Part shown: piece after piece, positions 42,878 to 52,851 of the stretch
Layout: every line of letters starts with the position of its first letter
How positions within the stretch are numbered: position 1 is the first letter of the stretch
Assembly (NCBI GenBank): GCA_015067665.1
Contig: SVLZ01000004.1
Coordinates: 1 to 64,000 of the forward strand
Direction of reading: 5' to 3'
Length of the DNA stretch: 64,000 nucleotides
Origin: Oscillospiraceae bacterium
Lineage (GTDB): Bacteria; Bacillota; Clostridia; Oscillospirales; Oscillospiraceae
Position numbers and translations under genes: made by a program
The notes under the pieces: model-generated
Told to the model about the DNA's origin: nothing
The model's input: only the letters and a program-made list of their open reading frames with translations
Databases searched by the model: none

Positions 42878-45063
42878 AACATACTGTGGAAACCTTTGAA
42901 AACCATTATGCGTCCCTATGTACTGCCATTGCCCGGCATATGCCCACGGCGGATATGGATCGCATTGACCGGGCAGTGGAATATGCCCGTGAAAAGCATA
43001 AAGACCAAAAGCGCAAGGATGGCTCGCCTTATGTGATTCACCCGCTGGCTGTAGCGGAAATTGTAGCGGAATTAGGCCTTGATGAAGAAGCCCTTTTGGG
43101 CGCGTTGCTTCACGACTGCATTGAGGATACCGATGCATCCTATGATGAGATCGTTAAGCTTTTTGGCAGGACTTGTGCAGAACTGGTGGAGGGCGTTACC
43201 AAGCTGACCCGCGCGAACTTTACCAGCAGTGAGCAAGCACAGATGGAAAACCTGCGCAAGATGTTTATGGCAATGTCTAAGGACATCCGGGTAGTGCTGA
43301 TCAAGATTTCTGACCGGCTCCACAATATGCGTACGATGCAGTACCAGTCTCCCGCAAAACAGCTGATCAAATGTCGGGAGACGATGGACATCTATGCGCC
43401 GCTGGCTTACCGCCTTGGTATGCAGAAGATCAAGTGGGAGCTGGAGGACATTGCCCTTCGGTATATTGATCCTGCTGCCTATCAGGACATTATGGATCAT
43501 TTGCAGGCCCATAAGGAAAAAGACGAGGCCTTTATGCGGGCCATTCAGGAAAAAATCCGTTTACGTCTGGCAGAGGTGGGAATCCACAACTCTACCTATG
43601 GGCGAATTAAGCACGTCTATTCCATCTATCGGAAGATGAACGCCCAGGATAAGACTATGGACGAGCTGTATGACATTTATGCGTTCCGGGTAGTGGTGGA
43701 TTCCATTCCTGACTGCTATAACGTGCTGGGACATATCCACGACCTGTTTAATCTGGTGCCCGGTCGCTTTAAGGACTATATTTCTACCCCAAAGCCGAAT
43801 ATGTACCAGAGCTTGCATACGACTGTCATCGGTGTACAGGGTATTCCTTTTGAGGTGCAGATCCGTACTTGGGAAATGCACGAAACTGCGGAGTACGGTG
43901 TTGCCGCCCACTGGAAGTATAAGCAGGGCGGAGGAGATGAGAAGGACTTCGAATGGATTCGGAGACTCCTGGAGAGTCAGCAGGATACAGATGCTGAGGA
44001 CTACGTCAGTTCCTTTAAGATCGATATGTTTGACGATGAGGTCTTCGTCTTTACCCCCAAGGGTAAGATCGTATCTCTGCCTGCCGGCTCCACACCTATT
44101 GACTTTGCTTACTTTATCCACTCCGGTGTTGGTAACGCCATGGTAGGCGCAAAGGTCAATAATCGAATCAGTAACATTGATACAACGCTGAAAAATGGCG
44201 ATGTTGTAGAAATCATCACATCGAAAACTGCCAAGGGTCCCAGCCGTGACTGGCTGAATGTTTGCCAGTCCAATCAGGCGCGGACGAAAATCAAGCAGTG
44301 GTTTAAGAAGGAAAAGCGGGAAGAAAATATCGCCCACGGACGCAGCAGCTTTGAAGCAGAAATGCGTCGCCTGATGCTGCCCCTTTCTGCCCTAACCGAC
44401 GCGGAGCTGGAGCAGACGCTTCTGAAAAAACTGGCATTTGATTCTTGGGATGATATGTATGCGGCTATCGGTTACGGTGGACTTACTGCCACAAAAGCGG
44501 TTGGGCGGATTCGTGACGATATTAACCGCGCTTCCCGTCCTCAGCCGGAGCGAACCGGTCCGCTGCGCCTTACTCCGGAGAACGAAAATGCCAAGCACAG
44601 CCGTCACAGCGCAGGTGGTGTTATTGTGGAGGATATTGAGTCGTGCATGATCAAATTCTCCAAGTGCTGCACACCGGTGCCCGGTGACTCCATTATCGGC
44701 TTCATTACCCGTGGTTTTGGTGTTTCTGTCCACCGGATAGATTGCCCCAATACCGCAAACCGCAACAATCCGGAAACGGCTGCCCGCTGGGTGCCTGTCC
44801 GCTGGGCAAATCAAGAGGCACAGCCTTTCGATACTACCTTGGAGCTGGACTGCATTACCCGTGATGGCCTGCTTTTGGACGTGGCGACCACAATGACGGC
44901 TGCCCGAGTCCGTGTGAAGGAACTGAACGGCAAGGACCTGCCCGGTGGACATAGTGTCTTTACGGTGCGGTTTGAGGTCAAGAATGTAGCGGAATTAGAA
45001 GCAATTCGCAATAAACTGCTGAACATCCCGGATGTGATCGGTTCCCGCCGGGGTCAGAATTGA
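42874..45063 (+). CDS. Bifunctional (p)ppGpp synthetase/hydrolase, RelA/SpoT family
   Basis: HD domain LLGALLHDCIEDT; SYN domain YDIYAFRVVVD; TGS; C-terminal ACT; TTG start overlapping the recJ stop. Confidence 0.95.
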   Translation: MKHTVETFENHYASLCTAIARHMPTADMDRIDRAVEYAREKHKDQKRKDGSPYVIHPLAVAEIVAELGLDEEALLGALLHDCIEDTDASYDEIVKLFGRTCAELVEGVTKLTRANFTSSEQAQMENLRKMFMAMSKDIRVVLIKISDRLHNMRTMQYQSPAKQLIKCRETMDIYAPLAYRLGMQKIKWELEDIALRYIDPAAYQDIMDHLQAHKEKDEAFMRAIQEKIRLRLAEVGIHNSTYGRIKHVYSIYRKMNAQDKTMDELYDIYAFRVVVDSIPDCYNVLGHIHDLFNLVPGRFKDYISTPKPNMYQSLHTTVIGVQGIPFEVQIRTWEMHETAEYGVAAHWKYKQGGGDEKDFEWIRRLLESQQDTDAEDYVSSFKIDMFDDEVFVFTPKGKIVSLPAGSTPIDFAYFIHSGVGNAMVGAKVNNRISNIDTTLKNGDVVEIITSKTAKGPSRDWLNVCQSNQARTKIKQWFKKEKREENIAHGRSSFEAEMRRLMLPLSALTDAELEQTLLKKLAFDSWDDMYAAIGYGGLTATKAVGRIRDDINRASRPQPERTGPLRLTPENENAKHSRHSAGGVIVEDIESCMIKFSKCCTPVPGDSIIGFITRGFGVSVHRIDCPNTANRNNPETAARWVPVRWANQEAQPFDTTLELDCITRDGLLLDVATTMTAARVRVKELNGKDLPGGHSVFTVRFEVKNVAELEAIRNKLLNIPDVIGSRRGQN

Positions 45064-45073
45064 GAGGACTGTT

Positions 45074-45544
45074 ATGCGCGCTGTACTGACAAGAGTAAAA
45101 TCTGCCTCCGTCACCATTGACGGAAAGGTGGTTGGGGAAATCTCTAAGGGCTTTTTGATTCTCTTGGGTGTTGGCCCGGAGGATAACGAGGAAAAATGCC
45201 GGTATTTGGCAGAAAAAGCCCTCTCTCTTCGGATTTTTGAAGATGAAAACGGTAAAATGAATCTGAGCCTTTCTGATGTGGGCGGGCAGGTACTGGTCGT
45301 GAGCCAGTTTACGCTCTACGGCAATTGCCGCAAGGGTCGTCGCCCCAGCTTTACGGAGGCTGCAGGCCCGGAGCTGGGCAACCGTTTGTATGAAAAATTC
45401 CTCGCAGACTGCACCGACTTGGGTTATGTACCCCAGCACGGCGTTTTCGGTGCGGATATGCAGGTCGCCTCGATCAATGACGGCCCGGTGACCTTGATTT
45501 TGGACACGGATGTGCTTTTGGACACACCCCGCAGGAAGGGATAA
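45074..45544 (+). CDS. dtd: D-aminoacyl-tRNA deacylase
   Basis: MRAVLTRVKSASVTIDGKVVGEI; VVSQFTLYGNCRKGRRPSFTEAA; NDGPVTLILDT. Confidence 0.95.
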   Translation: MRAVLTRVKSASVTIDGKVVGEISKGFLILLGVGPEDNEEKCRYLAEKALSLRIFEDENGKMNLSLSDVGGQVLVVSQFTLYGNCRKGRRPSFTEAAGPELGNRLYEKFLADCTDLGYVPQHGVFGADMQVASINDGPVTLILDTDVLLDTPRRKG

Positions 45545-45545
45545 T

Positions 45546-46124
45546 ATGGAGATACTTGCAATATCGGTAGGGTCTTACCAAACCAACTGCTATATTGTTT
45601 GGCAGGCGGACAGGGAGGACTGTGTGCTTATTGACCCCGGTGACCAGCCGAAGAAAATACTGGAAGCTGTAGAGCAGCAGGGAAGGCGAATTGCCGCCAT
45701 TTTGCTGACCCACGGTCACTTTGACCACGTGGGTGCCGTGCGGAAGATTGCGGAAAAAGCCGATTGCCCGGTCTATCTCCACCCGGCAGAGAAGAAATTG
45801 CCCTTTTTTATGACTGCCGGACCCCTCTATAGTACCGATGGCTACGAAAACACCCTTTCTGCAGCCGGACTGGAGTTTACCGTTCTCCACACACCGGGAC
45901 ATACTCCCGGCTCGGTGTGCCTAATTTGCGGAGATGTAATTTTTTCGGGAGACACCCTTTTTGCCGGCTCCTGCGGCAGAACGGATTTCCCCGGCAGTGA
46001 CCCGAAGGAAATGGTTTTGTCGCTGAAAAAGCTCAGGGAGCTTCCGGGCGACTATCGGGTATTTCCGGGTCACGCAGAGAATACAAAACTATCCTATGAG
46101 AGAGAAAATAACCCCTATATGTGA
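45546..46124 (+). CDS. MBL-fold metallohydrolase (glyoxalase II-like)
   Basis: LTHGHFDHVGAV; TPGHTPGSVCL; SGDTLFAGSCGRTDFPG; FPGH. Confidence 0.9.
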   Translation: MEILAISVGSYQTNCYIVWQADREDCVLIDPGDQPKKILEAVEQQGRRIAAILLTHGHFDHVGAVRKIAEKADCPVYLHPAEKKLPFFMTAGPLYSTDGYENTLSAAGLEFTVLHTPGHTPGSVCLICGDVIFSGDTLFAGSCGRTDFPGSDPKEMVLSLKKLRELPGDYRVFPGHAENTKLSYERENNPYM

Positions 46125-46140
46125 GGTTAAATCATTCGTT

Positions 46141-46238
46141 GTCATTGCGAATCAGTGACAGATGTCACTGGTGTGGCAATCTAAAAATATAAGCCTATAG
46201 ATTCCCGCGCCAGTTTGCGAACCGGCTCGGAATGACAG
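46141..46238. repeat. MITE-like/interspersed repeat of the GTCATTGCGA...GTGGCAATCT...CTCGGAATGACA type
   Basis: gtcattgcgaatcagtgacagatgtcactggtgtggcaatct...agattcccgcgccag...ggctcggaatgacag: inverted sub-terminal motifs in a non-coding gap. Confidence 0.55.
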
Positions 46239-46257
46239 TACAAATGCGAGGAAGATT

Positions 46258-47688
46258 ATGAAATTAGAGCTGGTTGGCCATACAGAAGAATATGCAGTTT
46301 CTCAGCTGCAAATGGCGCTGTTTCCCGGTATGACGGAGGGACAGGCCGTCTCCCGTCTGTATAGAGGGGAGAAATGGCTGACAGCTGTAACGGAAATCTG
46401 TATAGGAGAAAAGAAAACCCGTGCGGTGAAGAAAATGCAGGCGGAAAAAGAAGATGTTCGTATGCGCCGCCGCATTTTACAGCAGAGCTTTTATAATGCG
46501 GCGCTGCCCCATTTGCCGGAAGCGCCTGCCTGGGGCGCCCTTTCCGGTGTTCGCCCCACGAAAATCACCACAAAGCACCTGCTGGAGGGCGGCACACCCA
46601 AAAGCGCTGACCGCCTTTTGCGGGATACCTATTATGTAAGTGATGCCCGGCGGAAATTAGCGCTTGATTGCTCCTTTTCCACGGTAGCAGCTGTGGAAAA
46701 GATGGGAGATAAGGATGTGTCCCTTTATGTGGGCATTCCTTTTTGCCCCACCCGTTGTACGTACTGCAGCTTTGTCAGCCGTACAGTAGGGAAGAACCTG
46801 TCCCTTTTAGACCCCTATCTGGAGGCACTGCTTACAGAGCTTTCCCATACTGGAAAGCTGCTCAGGGACTCCGGACACACAGTGCGCACCATCTATATCG
46901 GTGGCGGTACGCCCACAACGCTTTCAGCTACCCAAATGGAGCGATTAATGGGCGGTATTTCCCACAATATAGACTTAAGCCGCTGTATAGAGTTTACAGT
47001 AGAGGGCGGACGACCTGATACCTTGGATGAAGAGAAGCTTCGTACGATCTACCGCTGCGGTGCAGACCGCATCAGTATCAATCCCCAGACAATGGAGGAT
47101 CACGTCCTTCGCGCCTGCGGCAGACCCCACACGGCAGATGACGTGGAAAAAGCCTATCATATGGCTGTGGATGCCGGCTTTGCGGCAATCAATATGGACC
47201 TGATCGCAGGTCTTCCGGAGGATAGCTACGATGGCTTCTGCAGGTCGCTGGACCGCGTAGCTGCCTTGGAACCTGCAAATATTACGGTACACACCCTGGC
47301 ACTGAAAAAGGGTGCAGACCTCTTTGAGAAGCGCGGAGCACTGCCCGGCTATGAGGAGGTTTCGCAAATGGTAGCTTATGCCAACGATCAGCTTGCAGCG
47401 CGCACCTACAAGCCCTACTATCTCTATCGGCAGAAATATATGTCGGGCAGCTTTGAAAATGTAGGATGGAGTAAAGATGGGCAGGACTGCCTGTATAATA
47501 TATATATGATGGAAGAGCTTCACCCCATCCTGTCTTTGGGCGGCGGTGGTATGAATAAGGTGAATTTGCCGGGGGGTGCCCTGCAACGCTTCCATAACCC
47601 CAAATTCCCGGAGCAGTATATCGGGCAGTTAGACGATGTACTGCGTCAAAAAGAAGAACTGTTTGCCCTGATGAAAGGAAGTGTTTGA
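46258..47688 (+). CDS. hemZ: Radical SAM coproporphyrinogen III oxidase-like protein HemZ
   Basis: LYVGIPFCPTRCTYCSFVS CxxxCxxC; IYIGGGTPTTLSATQ; ISINPQTMEDHVL. Confidence 0.9.
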   Translation: MKLELVGHTEEYAVSQLQMALFPGMTEGQAVSRLYRGEKWLTAVTEICIGEKKTRAVKKMQAEKEDVRMRRRILQQSFYNAALPHLPEAPAWGALSGVRPTKITTKHLLEGGTPKSADRLLRDTYYVSDARRKLALDCSFSTVAAVEKMGDKDVSLYVGIPFCPTRCTYCSFVSRTVGKNLSLLDPYLEALLTELSHTGKLLRDSGHTVRTIYIGGGTPTTLSATQMERLMGGISHNIDLSRCIEFTVEGGRPDTLDEEKLRTIYRCGADRISINPQTMEDHVLRACGRPHTADDVEKAYHMAVDAGFAAINMDLIAGLPEDSYDGFCRSLDRVAALEPANITVHTLALKKGADLFEKRGALPGYEEVSQMVAYANDQLAARTYKPYYLYRQKYMSGSFENVGWSKDGQDCLYNIYMMEELHPILSLGGGGMNKVNLPGGALQRFHNPKFPEQYIGQLDDVLRQKEELFALMKGSV

Positions 47689-49005
47689 GTGGATACGCTG
47701 ATTTCCAATGTAACCACCGTGACAATGAATGAAAAGATGGAGGTGCTCTTTGGCAGCTTCATCGGTATCTCAGCCGGAAAAATCACCTACATAGGGTCTT
47801 CTGCCCCGGAGGAAGCTCCGGAGAGGATCATTGACGGCACCGGAATGGTTGCGATCCCCGGCCTTGTGAATGCCCATACCCATTTGGCAACCACCGCTCT
47901 GCGCAGCTTTTTAGACGATGCAGAAAACAAGGAAGCACTCTTGCAGCTGCTCCAAAAGGAAGCAAAAATGGACAGCAAAGCGGCCAAAGCTTCCGCACTT
48001 CTTGGCATTGCAGAGTGTCTGCGGTTTGGAATCACCTCGGTATCAGATCTTTACTATTTCCCGGCGGCCACTGCGGAAGCTGCGGCAGAAGCAGGCATCA
48101 AGGCAAATGTGGCGCTGTCTGCTAACCGATTTATTGACGAAAATGAAGAATTTGACTTTGAGACTGACGAGCAATGTCAGGAGATTTGCCGTGTTGTTGA
48201 TAAGTGGCACGGCTACGATGGCGGCAGAATAACGGTCGACTGCGGTATCCACAGTGAATATACCAGTAACTATAAGCTTTGGGAAGCGCTGGGCGCTTAC
48301 GCACTGGATACAGGTCTGCGGATGCAGCTGCATCTTGCCGAAACAGAGGAAGAAGGGGAGTCCTGCTTGGATCGCACCGGCCTTTCACAGGCAGAGCTTC
48401 TTTCTGCCCATCGGCTCTTTACTGTTCCCGCTACCGCGACCGGCTGTGTAGCTATGACGGAGGCAGACCGCAAGATCTTAGGCAAAAAGGGTGTTTCCGC
48501 AGTGGCAACGCCCATCGCCTACGGTAAAATGGGGCATCCCACCACCCCCATTGCTGACTGCGTCAAGGCGGGGATGAATGTGGCGCTGGGTACCGGCGGC
48601 GCGGTGGAGTGCGGAAATTTGGATATGTTCGAAGTGATGCGGCAGACCGCAATGACTGCCCGTACTGCCGGAGGCGATGCTGCTGGGATGCCGGCTCCCG
48701 CGGTGCTGATGATGGCAACGGTCTGTGGCGCAAGAGCCCAAGGCCGTGCGGAAAACACCGGTATGCTGAAAGAGGGAATGGATGCGGACATTGTACTTGT
48801 GGACTATTCCGCACCGCACTTGATGCCTTGCCACAATGTGCTTTCGTCTCTTGTTTTTTCTGCTAAGGGCGGCGATGTGGCGCTTACGATGGTCCGTGGC
48901 AAAGTTCTCTATCAGAACGGTCAATTTCCTACCATCGATCTCGGCAGCGTTGTACAGACCCTTACAGAATATGCCATTCCCACGCTATTCCGGGAAGCGG
49001 AATAA
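47689..49005 (+). CDS. Amidohydrolase family protein (MTA/SAH deaminase-like)
   Basis: GLVNAHTHLATTALRSFLDD; MQLHLAETEEE; LGTGGAVECGNLDMFEVMR; GTG start. Confidence 0.85.
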   Translation: MDTLISNVTTVTMNEKMEVLFGSFIGISAGKITYIGSSAPEEAPERIIDGTGMVAIPGLVNAHTHLATTALRSFLDDAENKEALLQLLQKEAKMDSKAAKASALLGIAECLRFGITSVSDLYYFPAATAEAAAEAGIKANVALSANRFIDENEEFDFETDEQCQEICRVVDKWHGYDGGRITVDCGIHSEYTSNYKLWEALGAYALDTGLRMQLHLAETEEEGESCLDRTGLSQAELLSAHRLFTVPATATGCVAMTEADRKILGKKGVSAVATPIAYGKMGHPTTPIADCVKAGMNVALGTGGAVECGNLDMFEVMRQTAMTARTAGGDAAGMPAPAVLMMATVCGARAQGRAENTGMLKEGMDADIVLVDYSAPHLMPCHNVLSSLVFSAKGGDVALTMVRGKVLYQNGQFPTIDLGSVVQTLTEYAIPTLFREAE

Positions 49006-49017
49006 AGGGGGACAAAA

Positions 49018-50703
49018 ATGGAAAAGAATAACAATAAGCAGAGCTTCCTCCACGGCGCGGCGCTGCTTGCCATTGCGGTGGCAGTAGTAAAGGTCATCGG
49101 TGCGCTGTATAAAATTCCCCTAAAGGGTATCATCGGTGACCAAGGCTATGGCTACTTTACCACGGCTTACGATATTTACTCTGTGCTGCTGATGATCTCC
49201 ACAGCAGGTCTGCCCATTGCAACCAGCCGTCTTATCAGTGAAGCCAATTCCTTGGGACATTACAATCAGGTTCGCAAGATCTACCAGACCTCACGGACAG
49301 TGTTTTTATGCCTCGGCATTTTTAGTACCTTAGTTATGGTGCTGGGCTGCCATTGGCTGGCAAATGTGATGGAGCAGCCCGATGCATGGGCGGCGATTTT
49401 GTGCCTTGCGCCCTGTGCGCTCTTTATGGGCATTATGTCTCCCAGCCGCGGCTTCTTCCAAGGACAAGGCAATATGCGCCCCACTTCCCGGTCGCAGATG
49501 CTGGAGGCGGTTATTAAGCTGGTTGTTGGGTTAGCTTTGGCATTTTGCATTATGCAGATCACCCGGAAGGTCCATTTGGCGGCTGCCGGTGCGATTTTGG
49601 GCGTGACGGTCAGCTGTGCCGTATCGGCAGCTTACCTTATGACAAAGCTCCAAAAGGCCTATAAGGTACTGCCGGAGAGCGGAGAACCCCCGGAAACCTT
49701 TGCGAAAACTGCTAAGGAGCTCCTAAAGGTCGCTGTTCCCATTACCATTGGTTCGGCGGGCTTGCAGCTGCTGACGGTGGTGGAAACCGGACTATATATG
49801 GATCGGATCGTGGAGCTTTTGGACACGAACCGCTATAGCGGTCCGCTTATTGATCTTCTTCGCCAGCAGGTGACCGAGGCATCTCCGGGACTGACAAATT
49901 CGCAGGTCAGCTCACAGGTCGCTGTTAACCTGAAGGGTATTTACAATTTTGCGCAGACGATTTTCAATATGCCCTGCGCATTCATCATTCCTATCGGCAC
50001 CAGCGTTATTCCTGCCATCACCGAGCATTTGACCCTCCGTCGGGATCAGCAGGTAAGAGCAACAGAGGAGTCCGCAGCCCGAATTACCGGACTGATCTCT
50101 ATGCCCTGTGCCGTGGGCCTTGTAATTCTTTCCGAGCCGGTTATGGCGCTGCTGGGCGGCTATACAGGACTAAAGCTGACCCTTGCCGGACAGTTGATGG
50201 CACTGCTGGGTTTCTGCATTTTTGCCTACACGGTCATTCAGTACACCAACGCGGTGCTGCAGTCTCACGGCTATGCCCACGTACCGGTGGTCAATATGCT
50301 GCTGTGCGGAGCCGTAAAGCTGGTAGCGGTTTATTTCCTTGCAGGAAATCCCAATATTGGCATTTTGGGTGTTCCGATGGGTACGATTCTTTGTTATACC
50401 TCTATTGCCCTTATGAATTTGGCATCTATCCGACGCTGCGTACCCCAAAAGCCAAAATTGGTGCGTAATTTGCTGCGGCCCATTCTTGCTTCTGCCGTTA
50501 TGGGCGCGGCGGTTTACGGTGCCCTTTGGTTGCTTCGGGATGTGCTGCACATCTCCAGCAGGATTATTCTCTGCGGGGGCCCTGTCTGCGTGGGCGTAGC
50601 GGTGTATCTTGTGATGGTAATTATAACCCGTACAATTACCAAGGAAGACTGTGCATTGCTGCCTAAAGGAGATAAAATTGCCAAAATTCTTCGCCTGAAA
50701 TAA
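49018..50703 (+). CDS. SpoVB/MurJ-like polysaccharide flippase family protein
   Basis: ALYKIPLKGIIGDQGYGYFTTAYDIYSVLLMISTAGLPIATSRLISEA. Confidence 0.85.
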   Translation: MEKNNNKQSFLHGAALLAIAVAVVKVIGALYKIPLKGIIGDQGYGYFTTAYDIYSVLLMISTAGLPIATSRLISEANSLGHYNQVRKIYQTSRTVFLCLGIFSTLVMVLGCHWLANVMEQPDAWAAILCLAPCALFMGIMSPSRGFFQGQGNMRPTSRSQMLEAVIKLVVGLALAFCIMQITRKVHLAAAGAILGVTVSCAVSAAYLMTKLQKAYKVLPESGEPPETFAKTAKELLKVAVPITIGSAGLQLLTVVETGLYMDRIVELLDTNRYSGPLIDLLRQQVTEASPGLTNSQVSSQVAVNLKGIYNFAQTIFNMPCAFIIPIGTSVIPAITEHLTLRRDQQVRATEESAARITGLISMPCAVGLVILSEPVMALLGGYTGLKLTLAGQLMALLGFCIFAYTVIQYTNAVLQSHGYAHVPVVNMLLCGAVKLVAVYFLAGNPNIGILGVPMGTILCYTSIALMNLASIRRCVPQKPKLVRNLLRPILASAVMGAAVYGALWLLRDVLHISSRIILCGGPVCVGVAVYLVMVIITRTITKEDCALLPKGDKIAKILRLK

Positions 50704-50782
50704 AAAAAGCCTTGCAATTTACACAAAAATGTGGTAATTTGTTGATAGCGATTCACCAAAAAAATAAGAGAGGTATTTTATT

Positions 50783-51058
50783 ATGAATAAGACCGAACTC
50801 ATCGCCGCTGTCGCTGAAAAGACCGGCCTGACCAAGAAGGACGCAGATCGCGTCGTAGCTGCTACCTTTGAGACCATCGCACAGGCTATGGCTGATGGCG
50901 ACAAGGTCCAGGTTTCCGGCTTTGGCATTTTCGATGTCAAGAAGCGCGAAGCCCGCACCGGCCACAATCCCCGTACAAAGGAAGCAATTGAGATTCCCGC
51001 TTCCAAGCAGCCTGCTTTCAAGGCCAGCAAGACCCTGAAGGATCTGATCGCTAAGTAA
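50783..51058 (+). CDS. hup: HU family DNA-binding protein
   Basis: MNKTELIAAVAEKTGLTKKDADRVV...VQVSGFGIFDVKKREARTGHNPRTKEAIEIPASKQPAFKASKTLKDLI. Confidence 0.97.
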   Translation: MNKTELIAAVAEKTGLTKKDADRVVAATFETIAQAMADGDKVQVSGFGIFDVKKREARTGHNPRTKEAIEIPASKQPAFKASKTLKDLIAK

Positions 51059-51297
51059 TGCGGCTTGATAAGTACCTGAAAGTCTCCCGTCTCATCAAGC
51101 GCCGGACAGTTGCCAACGAAGCGTGTGACAATGGTCGCATCAGCGTCAATGGCAAGGTGGTCAAGGCCAGCTATGAAGTGAAGGTTGGAGATAAGCTTGA
51201 AATCTCTATGGGTCCCCGTACGGTATCTGTGGAGGTCGTTCAGGTGGCCGACAATGTCCGCAAGGACGATGCCGGTATGATGTACAAAGAGATATAA
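51058..51297 (+). CDS. rqcP: S4-domain RNA-binding protein, RqcP/YabO-like
   Basis: MRLDKYLKVSRLIKRRTVANEACDNGRISVNGKVVKASYEVKVGD. Confidence 0.9.
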   Translation: MRLDKYLKVSRLIKRRTVANEACDNGRISVNGKVVKASYEVKVGDKLEISMGPRTVSVEVVQVADNVRKDDAGMMYKEI

Positions 51298-51334
51298 AAA
51301 AAGGATGTGCCGTTTGGCACATCCTTTTTTTCTT
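51296..51334. terminator. Bidirectional terminator between convergent genes
   Basis: aaaaaaaggatgtgcc-gttt-ggcacatcctttttttc. Confidence 0.9.
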
Positions 51335-52212
51335 TAGATACCTGCCAGCTTCAGAAGTTCGGGAACCTTTGCTTCCCAGCCCAGCGCCATAATATGCACA
51401 CCCTGACAGTAGGGTCTGCATTCGCGGATGATCTGTGCAGCGATCTCCACACCGGTAATACCGGCCTTTGCCCGCTCCTTATCAGCCGCCAGCGCGTCGA
51501 TCATATGCTGGGGCACATGGACACCGGCCACATTGTTGTTCATAAACTTTGCCATACCCGCAGATTTAGGAATGATCACACCCAGCTGTACAGGCTTTCC
51601 GAACTGCTTTGCCTTTTCCATAAACTGGATAAACTTCTCGGAATCAAAAACAGCTTGGGTTTGGAAATACTCCGCACCGGCCATAACCTTGCGCTCCATC
51701 TTGGCAAGCTGTGCATCCACGGAGTCAGAGCAAGGGGAAACAACAGCGCCTTTCGCAAACTTGGGAGGCTCGCCAACCAGAGGCTGACCGCCGAGGTCGA
51801 TACCCTTTTCCAGCTGGCAAGCGGTGTGCAGCAGGGAAACGGAGTCTAAGTCAAAAACGGGCTTTGCACCGGGATGGTCGCCCATCTTGGTATGGTCACC
51901 GGTAAGACACAGAATGTTGTCGATGCCCAACATAGCGGCACCCAGCAGCTCGGACTGCAGCGCGATCCGGTTGCGGTCACGGCAGGTCAGCTGCAGAATG
52001 GGTGTCAGTCCTGCGTTTTTCAGCGCAACGCAGGTGGGCAAGCTGCCCATACGCATAACGGAGGACTGGTTATCGGTTACGTTCACAGCAGTAATGCCAC
52101 CGAGGTATTCCTTGGCTTCTTCCACCAAGTGGTCAACGTGGATGCCCTTAGGAGGGCCAACCTCTGCGGTTACAACAAACTGACCGTTATCAAAAAGTTC
52201 GGTAATTCTCAT
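51334..52212 (-). CDS. metF: Methylenetetrahydrofolate reductase (MetF-like)
   Basis: VTAEVGPPKGI; GGITAVNVTDNQ; CRDRNRIALQSELLGAAMLGIDNILCLTGDH; YFQTQAVFD; MALGWEAKVPELL. Confidence 0.9.
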   Translation of the reverse strand: MRITELFDNGQFVVTAEVGPPKGIHVDHLVEEAKEYLGGITAVNVTDNQSSVMRMGSLPTCVALKNAGLTPILQLTCRDRNRIALQSELLGAAMLGIDNILCLTGDHTKMGDHPGAKPVFDLDSVSLLHTACQLEKGIDLGGQPLVGEPPKFAKGAVVSPCSDSVDAQLAKMERKVMAGAEYFQTQAVFDSEKFIQFMEKAKQFGKPVQLGVIIPKSAGMAKFMNNNVAGVHVPQHMIDALAADKERAKAGITGVEIAAQIIRECRPYCQGVHIMALGWEAKVPELLKLAGI

Positions 52213-52239
52213 GATCTATTACACCTCATCTTAAAATGA

Positions 52240-52851
52240 TCAAGCCTGCTCGTCGGTGGCGTAATTGCGCACCTGTACAGGGCACTTAAGCGCGTCTAAG
52301 CGGCCAATCTTTTCCAGACGCTTCTGGATGCGCTCCCAGCCGCATTCCATATCGGGGTCGACCTCACACTTGCCGTTCTTTGCACCGCCGCACTGACCGT
52401 TCACGAGCCCCTTAGAGCAAGCGGTAAGTGGACAGATGCCGCCGGTGAGATTCAGAAAACACTCCCCGCATTGTGCGCAGTTGTGCGGCAGGGGGGTTAC
52501 GCCCTGAAAACCGGGCAGTGCATAAGTATCGCAGCCGGCGCAGACCCGCTTAGCGGGGAACATCTCTGCAACAGTTTGGACACCGACACCGCAGGAAAGC
52601 ACCAAAATGGTGTCTGCGTTTTCGATAGCGGGCTGCTTTTGCAGACGCAGCTTCAGGTTCTCAACATTGCAGATATAGTCTGTTACCAGTGTGCCGGTAA
52701 CGATGCCGCTATCTTTCAGTTCGGCAATTAGCGCATCTGCTTCCTGCTCGGGGAAATGAATTTCCTTACAGCCGTGGCAGACAAGAACGAAAACGTTGCC
52801 TACAAGCTGTGCTTTGATGATCGCTTTGCTTTTCAGTTCTGTAATCAGCAT
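52240..52851 (-). CDS. metV: MetV-like zinc/iron-sulfur subunit of methylene-THF reductase
   Basis: CHGCKEIHFP; LSCGVGVQTVAEMFPAKRV; CAQCGECFLNLTGGICPLTACSKGLVNGQCGGAKNGKCEVDPDMECGWERIQKRL; start ATG overlaps the upstream stop. Confidence 0.85.
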   Translation of the reverse strand: MLITELKSKAIIKAQLVGNVFVLVCHGCKEIHFPEQEADALIAELKDSGIVTGTLVTDYICNVENLKLRLQKQPAIENADTILVLSCGVGVQTVAEMFPAKRVCAGCDTYALPGFQGVTPLPHNCAQCGECFLNLTGGICPLTACSKGLVNGQCGGAKNGKCEVDPDMECGWERIQKRLEKIGRLDALKCPVQVRNYATDEQA

